From Cloacimonetes bacterium SCGC AAA252-N17 (GTDB lineage: Bacteria > Cloacimonadota > Cloacimonadia > JGIOTU-2): a DNA stretch of 26,058 bases. Each line of letters begins with the position of its first letter. The first letter of the stretch is position 1. A program made the position numbers and the translations under genes. Where the stretch lies: positions 1-26,058 of the forward strand of contig ASNI01000036.1 of assembly GCA_000404785.1 (NCBI GenBank), written 5' to 3'. The notes under the pieces were generated by a model. That model worked only from the letters and a program-made list of their open reading frames with translations. It did not search any database and was not told the DNA's origin. Of the stretch, positions 7,054 through 13,892 are shown piece after piece.

Positions 7054-8232
7054 TTAAATTACCCCTAACTTTTTACCTATTTTTTCAAACTTTTCAAGCG
7101 CAATATTAAGTTGCTCGTCAGTATGAGTAGCCATAAAACTGGTTCTGACAAGACAGTCATTTGGCGGAACTGCCGGAGGTATGACAGGATTAATAAACAC
7201 GCCATCATCGGCAAGCATACGCCACATCTTAAAGGCAGTCATCATATCGCCAACATGCAGCGGAATGATAGGAGTTTCGCTCGTGCCAATATCGTAGCCC
7301 ATGTTTGTAAAACCTTTTTGCATATATCTGGTGATCTCCCACAAGCGGTCAATTCGCTCCGGTTCTTTCTGCATAATATCGATAGCTGCGATAACAGTGG
7401 CAGCAGAAGCTGGTGGAAGACTAGCACTGAAAATAAGAGGACGGGAGAAATGCTTGAGATAGTGTATAAACACTTCATTCCCTGCAATAAAGCCGCCCAC
7501 TGAAGCAAGGGATTTGCTGAAAGTTCCCATGATAATATCTACTTTATCTGTTAAGCCAAAATGATTTGCAGTTCCAGAGCCATTTTTACCAAGCACTCCG
7601 ATCGAATGGGCATCATCAACCATGACCTGTGCATTATATTTTTCTGCCAGGTGAACGATCTGAGGTAATTTAGCAATATCACCTTCCATGCTGAATATAC
7701 CGTCCACAACGATTAATTTGGGTGTTTCTTCAACGTCTTGCAATACGCGCTCAAGATCATTCATATCATTATGATTGTAACGCAGCATTTTGCCGTAAGA
7801 TAAATGACAGCCATCGATGATACTTGCGTGATCCAGTTTGTCAGTTATGAAGTATTCACCTCGTGTAACTATTGTGCTGAGCACACCAAGATTTGCCTGA
7901 TATCCTGTTGAATATGCAAGAGCAGAATCCATTCCAACCAGATTAGCAAGGCGTTCTTCCAACTCGATATGAATATCGAGAGTACCATTCAGGAAACGGG
8001 AACCGGCACAACCAGTACCATATTTTTTGATCGCATTTTCAGCAGCTTCTTTTACTTTTGGATGATTGGTAAGTCCCAGATAGCTGTTCGAACCAAGCAT
8101 GAGGGTCTTCTTGCCATTCACGATGACTTCAGTATCCTGCTCGGAACTGATCACACGGAAATAGGGATAAAAACCCTGCTCTTCAAGTATTTTTGCTTCT
8201 GTAAAGCTGGCGCATTTATCGTAGAGATTCAT
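7054..8232 (-). CDS. spt: Serine palmitoyltransferase-like alpha-oxoamine synthase
   Basis: 392 aa, PLP-dependent fold-type I enzyme that condenses an amino acid with an acyl-CoA, releasing CO2. Visible active-site parts are LDHASIIDG with His135 (stacks on PLP), VDDAHSIGVLG with Asp206 and His209, and GTFSKSLASVGGF with Lys240, the PLP lysine. Length is normal. The family contains glycine C-acetyltransferase (Kbl), BioF, HemA and serine palmitoyltransferase. The phrases GCAGSRFLNGTLDIHIELE, YSTGYQANLGVLST and IFSASLPPAS resemble bacterial serine palmitoyltransferases (Bacteroides, Sphingomonas) more than Kbl, which has FGMASVRFICGTQD at the first position. That would make it the first step of sphingolipid synthesis; no other sphingolipid gene is in the window. 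AAGGAG precedes the ATG. Its 3' end is the site of the accessory island. Confidence 0.8.
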   Translation of the reverse strand: MNLYDKCASFTEAKILEEQGFYPYFRVISSEQDTEVIVNGKKTLMLGSNSYLGLTNHPKVKEAAENAIKKYGTGCAGSRFLNGTLDIHIELEERLANLVGMDSALAYSTGYQANLGVLSTIVTRGEYFITDKLDHASIIDGCHLSYGKMLRYNHNDMNDLERVLQDVEETPKLIVVDGIFSMEGDIAKLPQIVHLAEKYNAQVMVDDAHSIGVLGKNGSGTANHFGLTDKVDIIMGTFSKSLASVGGFIAGNEVFIHYLKHFSRPLIFSASLPPASAATVIAAIDIMQKEPERIDRLWEITRYMQKGFTNMGYDIGTSETPIIPLHVGDMMTAFKMWRMLADDGVFINPVIPPAVPPNDCLVRTSFMATHTDEQLNIALEKFEKIGKKLGVI

Positions 8233-8311
8233 GTATTACTCCTTTTAAATAATCAAATAATATTGAATCAAAGTTTTAGTGATTTTATTCTGTATAATTT
8301 TTATTGCCCGC

Positions 8312-8340
8312 ATTTCATTAAGAAGCAATTCAGCTGTCAA
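8312..8340 (-). promoter_or_regulatory. Probable promoter of the spt-like gene
   Basis: On the minus strand TTGACA (8340-8335) is followed after 17 bp by TGAAAT (8317-8312). This gives a leader of about 75 nt before the ATG at 8232. The -35 is perfect and the -10 matches 4 of 6. The rest of the 239-bp divergent gap is AT-rich without a clear hairpin. Confidence 0.45.
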
Positions 8341-8471
8341 TAAATTCTAATTCAAACTAATGAATCGGTCATTTCGGGTAAATGAATCTACAAAAAAAGA
8401 TTTTCAGATTCTAATCTTACAGTAAAAATATTGACATTGTGAGTCCTGAAAAAAGGAATTAATATAAATCT

Positions 8472-10793
8472 ATGAAAAAGAAAATCATACTCTTGTTTTG
8501 TTTGGCTGTATTGTGCACCTCCAATCTGATTTGGGCAGAAAACTCGCGTCCAACCATCGGAGTTGTATTAAGCGGCGGCGGTGCGAGGGGAATTGCCCAC
8601 ATAGGCGTGTTACGCGCTCTGGAGGAGTATAATATCCCAATAGATTTTATTGGAGGAACGAGTTTTGGTGCTCTTATCGCTGCATTCTATGCATCTGGAT
8701 ATTCAGTGGAAGAAATGCAGGAAATCATTGGGAGTACAGATTGGAACATCACGACCAATCCTGACAGGCAACAATATTATTATTATTCTCGAAGGATCAA
8801 TGAAGCGAATGTGCTGAGAGTAAGGTTCTCGGACTGGGAACTGAAATTCCCAAATTCTCTTGGAAACACTCAGAAGATCGTAAGCCAGCTTGATTATTAT
8901 TTCACGAGAGCGAATTATTTATGCAGGGGTAATTTTCTTAATTTGGAAACTCCGCTCTTTATTTCAACGACAAATATCAAAACAGGCGAGAATCATATCT
9001 TTACTCATGGAGAACTTCCACAGGTTGTGCAGGCAAGTATGACCGTACCTTTTCTGTTATCTCCGACTTTGATAGATTCGACTTTCTATGTGGATGGAGG
9101 AATTACCAACAACCTTCCTATCAGCAGCATGCGTGATATGGGAGCTGATATAATTATTGCTTCGAATGCCACAAACTATCTGGCAACAGATGCTAATCTC
9201 ACCAATATCACCAATTTCACAAACCAACTCATCAATATTATGATGTTCTCAAAGATCAAAGATGAGCTCAAGCAGGCAGATATCATAATTAGACCTTCTA
9301 CAAAGCACATAAAGAACACGGAGTTCGCAAGATATAAGGAACTGATTACCATTGGATACTGTCAGGCATTTGCACAAATCGATTCTATACTTAAGATAAC
9401 AAAGACGGATTCAGAATCTTATAAAGAAAAAGAATTGTCCATTCCTGTTGCGAATAAAGAAATATCTATACTTGGCAATTCTCTCTTTTCATATGAGGAT
9501 TTGCTGGCTGATAACATTCTTGATTCCCTGAACTCTCTCGGTGAATTCGAAGATCATATAGAAAAATATTATGTGAATAAAGGGTATGTACTTGCTGAGA
9601 TAATTTCAACCAGATCCACTTCTGAAAAGATTGATGTCAGTATAAACGAGGGAGCTATACATGCTATCAGGATCGAGGGCAATAATGTTACCAATGATGG
9701 AGTTATTTTACGGGAAGTTCATACAAAACCTGGAGAAATTTTCAATATCTACAGTATCGAAAAAGATATTAAGAGAATCTATGGTACAAACTATTTCAAT
9801 TTAGTAGATTTTGCTGTGGAACCGCTTGAAAATGGTGCTGTGGATATCGTTTTCTCCGTGTCCGAAAAGCCCTTTGGGATCATAGAGGCAGGTGCTCAAT
9901 ATGCTTCCCAACAAGGAGCATCGGGTTTTATTTCTGTGGGGCATGACAACTTATTTGGCACAGGACAGCTTCTACAATGGTATCTTCGATTCGGAACAGA
10001 GCGAAAGTATGGTGTGCGTTTCAGTACTGATAGAATTTTTCAGTTCCATTGGAACAGTCTTCTCCACCTCTATCTGTATGATGACATTAATAATGAAGAT
10101 AACAGATACTGGAATTTACGAGCAGAGAGCGGCTTTTTTGATGATTCAAAACTGGGAATGCTTTCACTTGTATTTGATTATCAAATAGCAAATTTGAAAC
10201 TTGAAAAAAGGAGTTCTGGCATTGGCTTGCAGCTTCTATTTGATAACTTCGATAACGTGCTGTATCCCACGAAAGGTCTGTATCGCAAAGCATCATATAT
10301 TCGCTACGATAAGGCGCTTGGCTCAGTTAATAATTTCAGTGCAATTTACTTTGAAAATGTGTTCTGTATCCCTATTCATAAGAAATGGACACTTGAGAAT
10401 TGGTCACGATTGTATCTTCATGATAGCGAAAGCGGGGATATTTCTGAAAACCGCCTTTTCTTTCATAAACCGAAAGATACATTCTACGGCTTTGACTACA
10501 ATGAGGTAAGTGGAAAGGATATTTTTTACACTTCTCTTAAATTGCGATATTTATTACTGGATTTTGCAATAAGTGATCCGCGCAAAGAACTTTTCTGCGT
10601 TGCGAAAATCGGAATTGGTGATTTTGGAAGTATCGATTCCATGAAAGATTTCTGGAATATTTTTGATAGGGGAGAGAAGATAGGTTACTCGATCGGGCTG
10701 GAAATGACTACGATATTTGGTCCGGTTAAGCTTGCCTATGAGCAGAGCAAGCAGCACAGTTTCTGGAATCTTTCGATGGGATATACTTTTTAG
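8472..10793 (+). CDS. Patatin-like type Vd autotransporter
   Basis: 773 aa. A signal peptide (MKKK..., cleavage near residue 22, WAE) leads to a patatin phospholipase domain: oxyanion loop GGGARG (35-40), nucleophile motif GTSFG with Ser64, and the catalytic DGG with Asp208. A single POTRA-like domain (~395-465, IHAIRIEGNNVTNDGVILREV) and an Omp85-type barrel (~475-773) follow. The barrel starts IIEAGAQYASQQ and ends in an aromatic residue (SMGYTF), as BAM substrates do. This order matches PlpD/FplA-type Vd secretion, in which the barrel carries the lipase to the cell surface. Expected activity is phospholipase A1/A2 on membranes. AAGGA lies ahead of the start at slightly long spacing. The stop is 2 bp from the stop of the convergent glycosyltransferase, with no room for a separate terminator. 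Confidence 0.93.
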   Translation: MKKKIILLFCLAVLCTSNLIWAENSRPTIGVVLSGGGARGIAHIGVLRALEEYNIPIDFIGGTSFGALIAAFYASGYSVEEMQEIIGSTDWNITTNPDRQQYYYYSRRINEANVLRVRFSDWELKFPNSLGNTQKIVSQLDYYFTRANYLCRGNFLNLETPLFISTTNIKTGENHIFTHGELPQVVQASMTVPFLLSPTLIDSTFYVDGGITNNLPISSMRDMGADIIIASNATNYLATDANLTNITNFTNQLINIMMFSKIKDELKQADIIIRPSTKHIKNTEFARYKELITIGYCQAFAQIDSILKITKTDSESYKEKELSIPVANKEISILGNSLFSYEDLLADNILDSLNSLGEFEDHIEKYYVNKGYVLAEIISTRSTSEKIDVSINEGAIHAIRIEGNNVTNDGVILREVHTKPGEIFNIYSIEKDIKRIYGTNYFNLVDFAVEPLENGAVDIVFSVSEKPFGIIEAGAQYASQQGASGFISVGHDNLFGTGQLLQWYLRFGTERKYGVRFSTDRIFQFHWNSLLHLYLYDDINNEDNRYWNLRAESGFFDDSKLGMLSLVFDYQIANLKLEKRSSGIGLQLLFDNFDNVLYPTKGLYRKASYIRYDKALGSVNNFSAIYFENVFCIPIHKKWTLENWSRLYLHDSESGDISENRLFFHKPKDTFYGFDYNEVSGKDIFYTSLKLRYLLLDFAISDPRKELFCVAKIGIGDFGSIDSMKDFWNIFDRGEKIGYSIGLEMTTIFGPVKLAYEQSKQHSFWNLSMGYTF

Positions 10794-10795
10794 AA

Positions 10796-11719
10796 CTAAT
10801 TCTTGTCTTTATTATTTTCAGAGCGTTTTCTTCTCTGGCGAGAACTATATACGATCATTTCTCCGAGCAATCCAAGTGAAATAAGCTGTACGCCGACAAC
10901 GATCAGAAGTATGCCAAGAAAGAGCAATGGTCTGTTGCCCAAGCTCATACCAAAGAAAATTTTCTCCACTGCCAGCCAGATACTTATTATGAATCCAATG
11001 AGCGAGATGATCAAACCGCTAACACCGAAAAGATAAAGAGGACTTCTCTGATATTTTGTGATCATGGTCACGGTAAGCAGATCGAGAAAACCGCGGATAA
11101 GTCTACTTGCTCCGTATTTTGATTTTCCAAATTTTCTTTTGTGATGAGTAACAACAATTTCAGTTACAGAAAAACCTTTTGACCACACGATAGCAGGAAT
11201 ATAGCGATAGAGTTCGCCATAAATATCTATAGATTTTACTGCATCCTTACGATATGCTTTATAACCGCAATTGTAATCATGTAGGCGCAGATGAAAAACC
11301 ATTGAGGTTGTCAGATTAAAGAATTTTGAGGGCCAGCGCTTTGCAATCGGATCTTTTCTTTTTTTCTTCCAGCCCGACACAAGATCAAACCCCTCTTCTA
11401 TTTTTTCGAGAAATCTGGGAATCTCTCTGGGATCGTCCTGAAGATCAGCATCCATTGTGAATATGATATCACCTTGAGCTTTGTCAAAACCTGCTTGCAG
11501 CGCTGCAGCTTTACCGAAGTTAGTTCGGAATCTGATCGGTTTGATATGAATATCTTGTTTGGCAATTTCTTCAATGATAGCATGGGAATTGTCAGTACTT
11601 CCGTCATCAATAAAGATGATTTCATAAGAGGTGTTGGGAATGTTTTCGATAATCTTTTTGTGTAATTCTTTGAGACTTTTTTCTTCATTATAGACCGGGA
11701 TCACAAAGGAAAGTTTCAT
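10796..11719 (-). CDS. Polyprenyl-phosphate glycosyltransferase (GT2, DPM1/GtrB-like)
   Basis: 307 aa. The N-terminal GT-A domain has IPVYNEEKSL, IDDGSTDNS (38-43) and the metal-binding DADLQDDP (90-97). Two C-terminal membrane helices (~227-249 and ~259-287) anchor it, as in GtrB/PglC-partnered dolichol-phosphate sugar synthases. It should move a sugar from a nucleotide donor to polyprenyl phosphate at the inner face of the cytoplasmic membrane, giving a lipid-linked sugar for envelope glycans. The start has AAGGAGAC 6-8 nt upstream and lies 9 nt after the stop of the kinase-like gene, so the two are one operon. The shared direction suggests that polyprenol phosphorylation and use of the product are coordinated. 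The sugar cannot be told from sequence. Confidence 0.88.
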   Translation of the reverse strand: MKLSFVIPVYNEEKSLKELHKKIIENIPNTSYEIIFIDDGSTDNSHAIIEEIAKQDIHIKPIRFRTNFGKAAALQAGFDKAQGDIIFTMDADLQDDPREIPRFLEKIEEGFDLVSGWKKKRKDPIAKRWPSKFFNLTTSMVFHLRLHDYNCGYKAYRKDAVKSIDIYGELYRYIPAIVWSKGFSVTEIVVTHHKRKFGKSKYGASRLIRGFLDLLTVTMITKYQRSPLYLFGVSGLIISLIGFIISIWLAVEKIFFGMSLGNRPLLFLGILLIVVGVQLISLGLLGEMIVYSSRQRRKRSENNKDKN

Positions 11720-11728
11720 CTTGTCTCC

Positions 11729-12388
11729 TTATATAAATAAATATACGATAGTCATCGCCAGAGCGGAAAGTATCGGGATACTTATATTATCATTAATATG
11801 AAGATCTGCAGATTCAACAACAGATGCGACAAGTGAGCCGACGATTATCATTATCACCGTAAGTTCGGGATGTGCACTGTCATAAGCGAATACGCGTTTA
11901 AGAAAAAGGAAATAACTGACCATTCCGAAAATTGCACAACCGAGGAAAGCACCAATAAGTCCTTCGAGAGATTTCTTTGAGCGTACAAATTTTCTCCTTC
12001 CGAGGGAGAGTCCGAAAAAAGCAGCAAGGGTGTCACCAACTACCAGGTAGGATATCGCGAGGAACGCAATTTCTTTGGTGAAAACTGCGATAGTCACTAC
12101 TGATGAGGTTAGGAGGTATGAGCCGCCGGTAAGTTTGCTCACTTCAGAATCCCGAAGATGAGTGCCGAAAAGCTTTAGAAAATGATGACGAAATTTAGGA
12201 TTCTCGATACGGGCAGAATCCAAGACCACAGATCCGATAGCAAAGGGAAGGAGTATAGCTATTGCAAGAAGCTGATTTTTTACTACAAAATAATATAACA
12301 CAGGAATAATTATCGCAAAGAGATGCGTGAGCTTCCTGTAAATTTCATTGTGACTGATCGGTTTGATCTCTTTTACCATCGTGTCCAT
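11729..12388 (-). CDS. Polyprenol/dolichol kinase-like integral membrane protein
   Basis: 219 aa, mostly hydrophobic with about six to seven membrane segments. It begins with the EIYRKLTHLFAI signature and later shows SKLTGGSYLLTSS, LVVGDTLAAFFGLSLGRRK and KSLEGLIGAF. These mark the SEC59/VTE5 dolichol-phytol kinase group, related to CDP-diacylglycerol synthases (the G-D-x-x-A and K-S-x-E-G positions are shared). The likely reaction is CTP-dependent phosphorylation of a polyprenol or other isoprenoid alcohol. A cytidylyltransferase activity is the main alternative. Start choice between ATG 12388 and ATG 12379 is open because no strong ribosome binding site is seen. The next gene, a polyprenyl-phosphate glycosyltransferase, would use its product. 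Confidence 0.8.
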   Translation of the reverse strand: MDTMVKEIKPISHNEIYRKLTHLFAIIIPVLYYFVVKNQLLAIAILLPFAIGSVVLDSARIENPKFRHHFLKLFGTHLRDSEVSKLTGGSYLLTSSVVTIAVFTKEIAFLAISYLVVGDTLAAFFGLSLGRRKFVRSKKSLEGLIGAFLGCAIFGMVSYFLFLKRVFAYDSAHPELTVIMIIVGSLVASVVESADLHINDNISIPILSALAMTIVYLFI

Positions 12389-12492
12389 CTCGCAGGAAGA
12401 GAAATATTTGTCAAATATTTGAAGATTATGAAGGGATATAATGAGAGCATTTGAATTTTCAAAACTATTAATGAGTCAATTGTTAAATGACG

Positions 12493-12621
12493 TAAATTGA
12501 ATTTTAACAAAGTTTGAAACCTCATCCCCCTGTGAAATATTCAGCAAGCTGATTTCACGGGGTAAACTAACCTTCTCCTAGGTGAGGAGAAGGCAATATA
12601 AGAAATGTCAAAATTCAATTA
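12493..12621. repeat. MITE-like element with ~16-bp terminal inverted repeats
   Basis: TAAATTGAATTTTAACA (12493-12509) and TGTCAAAATTCAATTA (12606-12621) are reverse complements with one mismatch. Inside lie two hairpins: CCCC/GTGAAAT with ATTTCAC/GGGG (12527-12562) and CCTTCTCC with GGAGAAGG (12571-12593). The unit fills the gap between thiD and the kinase-like gene and may serve as a terminator for the thiamine operon. It has no coding capacity. Confidence 0.6.
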
Positions 12622-12652
12622 CCCTTTCCAATCGAAGTTTTACATGACACTA

Positions 12653-13459
12653 TTAACAGTTATCGCTATTCATGATTGAATAAAAATATTCCTTTGCTTT
12701 GACGATCGCATTTTTTATATCAAAACCCAAAGCAAGATATGCAGTAATTGCAGAAGAGATCAGGCAGCCAGTGCCATGGACATCGGATAAATGTTTATTT
12801 GGAGCGGAAAATAAATCTGTATTATTTCCCTTTATTAGATAATCCTTAATATCACCATCATCATTGAGATGACCGCCTTTTGCGAAAATATTGGCATCGT
12901 ATTTTTTTGAAATTAATCTTCCTGCTTCGACAAGTTCTTTTTCGCTTGAGATCGACATCTCGCTCAGTGTTTCCAATTCAGGAACATTTGGAGTAATAAT
13001 ATCTGCGATACGGAGGAACTTATCTTTCATAAAGGAGAAACTCTCTACATTAAGAAAGGAATATTCATCACTGGCTTTCAAGATGGGATCTATCACGATA
13101 TTTTTTTGATTATATTTTTTCAGGTAGAAAGAAATACATTCCATAATTTCCCAATTGAACGCCACTCCGATCTTTACTGCTGAGATTTGATAGTTCTCGA
13201 GGATTGTTTTTAGTTGAGTCTCTACTTGTTCGACTTGCAATGCTTTTGCATAGAAAACTTTTTGTTTAGTTTGAGCAGTGATGCCGGTTATTACAGAAAG
13301 ACCATTCACACCAATATCATGAAATGTCTTGAGGTCTCGCTGAATGCCTGCTCCACCTGAAGTATCACTCGCTGCTATTGTTAAACAATAAGGTTTTAAG
13401 GTTTTAAGGTTTGAAGGTTTGAAGGTTAGAGAGTTGGCATGGTCGGATTTTTTTTTCAT
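12653..13459 (-). CDS. thiD: Hydroxymethylpyrimidine (phosphate) kinase ThiD
   Basis: 268 aa. It phosphorylates HMP and HMP-phosphate to HMP-PP, the substrate of ThiE. The ribokinase-fold signatures are clear: LTIAASDTSGGAGIQRDLKT near the start, VIDPILKASD, ITPNVPELETL, FAKGGHL, and the anion-hole motif HGTGC near the end. Normal ThiD proteins begin within a few residues of LTIAAS, but this one has a ~25-residue N-terminal extension. Most of that extension (SLTFKPSNLKTLKP) is encoded by the 8-bp repeat array at 13390-13437. Its ATG overlaps the stop of the S23 gene (ATGA), so the inserted element supplies the present start. It closes the riboswitch-controlled thiamine operon. Confidence 0.93.
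   Translation of the reverse strand: MKKKSDHANSLTFKPSNLKTLKPYCLTIAASDTSGGAGIQRDLKTFHDIGVNGLSVITGITAQTKQKVFYAKALQVEQVETQLKTILENYQISAVKIGVAFNWEIMECISFYLKKYNQKNIVIDPILKASDEYSFLNVESFSFMKDKFLRIADIITPNVPELETLSEMSISSEKELVEAGRLISKKYDANIFAKGGHLNDDGDIKDYLIKGNNTDLFSAPNKHLSDVHGTGCLISSAITAYLALGFDIKNAIVKAKEYFYSIMNSDNC
13390..13437. repeat. 8-bp repeat array, left arm of the S23 element
   Basis: Units in strict 8-bp phase: AAGGTTTT twice, AAGGTTTG twice, AAGGTTAG, then a degenerate AGAGTTGG. It lies inside the start of thiD and is translated there on the minus strand. It is inverted relative to the array at 13853-13892; for example AAGGTTAGA (13422-13430) pairs perfectly with TCTAACCTT (13873-13881). Confidence 0.85.
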
Positions 13460-13824
13460 TTTACGGATTTAAGATAATTAATGAGTGATTGGATTTTGCT
13501 TGAGAGCATTTTGCAACGGTTTTTCAGTCGGTCATATATGTTTTCATCGATAAATCCAATTCTTTGGGAAACATACAATTGTGACCGCAATTCTCCGCAA
13601 GAACCTTTTGCGAAAAATAAAAATCTTATAAATTCTTTATGAGTTTCTCTCTCAAATCCTTCAGCAATATTCGATGAGATTGAAATGGCACTTCTTCGAA
13701 GCTGATCCTTCAATGAAAAATCATGTTTGAAAGGATCTAAATCTGTAATTCTGTATACGTCCACAGCCAATTCAACAGCTTCTTTCCATGTCTCTATCTC
13801 CTCGATGCATTTAAATGTACTCAT
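13456..13824 (-). CDS. Four-helix bundle (S23/IVP family) protein
   Basis: 122 aa from ATG 13824, which has AAAGGTAG just upstream; an ATG at 13854 would add ten residues encoded partly by flanking sequence. The family pattern is plain: FKCIEEIETWKEAVELA, LRRSAISISSNIAEGF, KEFIRFLFFAKGSCGEL and RIGFID. This is the family first found as the ORF within 23S rRNA intervening sequences and related to the Avd protein of diversity-generating retroelements. It forms small basic helical oligomers thought to bind nucleic acid. Its function at free-standing loci is unknown. Here it sits between thiC and thiD, flanked by inverted 8-bp repeat arrays, with its stop overlapping the thiD start (ATGA). It has no evident link to thiamine and looks like an insertion. 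Confidence 0.92.
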   Translation of the reverse strand: MSTFKCIEEIETWKEAVELAVDVYRITDLDPFKHDFSLKDQLRRSAISISSNIAEGFERETHKEFIRFLFFAKGSCGELRSQLYVSQRIGFIDENIYDRLKNRCKMLSSKIQSLINYLKSVK

Positions 13825-13852
13825 ATCTACCTTTCTATTATTTTTTGTTTTC

Positions 13853-13892
13853 ACTAAATAACTTATTAACTTTCTAACCTTCTAACTTTTTG
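13853..13892. repeat. 8-bp repeat array, right arm of the S23 element
   Basis: Five in-phase 8-mers read ACTAAATA, ACTTATTA, ACTTTCTA, ACCTTCTA and ACTTTTTG. They are reverse-complementary in type to the left arm. The inner end lies before the S23 start, and the outer end runs into the last three codons and stop of thiC. The S23 gene thus sits in the loop of a potential long RNA stem. Confidence 0.8.

Noticed and set aside
3375..7056. tRNA-type attachment site for the island
   Set aside because: No tRNA is seen; the repeated segment is the 3' end of a protein gene.
7054..8232. Naming the gene kbl outright
   Set aside because: Family motifs lean to serine palmitoyltransferase and no tdh lies next to it.
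8431..8459. Promoter for the patatin gene from TTGACA at 8431
   Set aside because: The -10 position would be AGGAAT, which overlaps the likely ribosome binding site; spacing to the ATG is too short.
12727..13459. thiD as a disrupted gene because of the repeat array at its start
   Set aside because: The frame is open through the array and all catalytic motifs follow intact, so it is probably functional.
13390..13892. CRISPR array
   Set aside because: The octamers are contiguous, 8 bp long and have no spacers.
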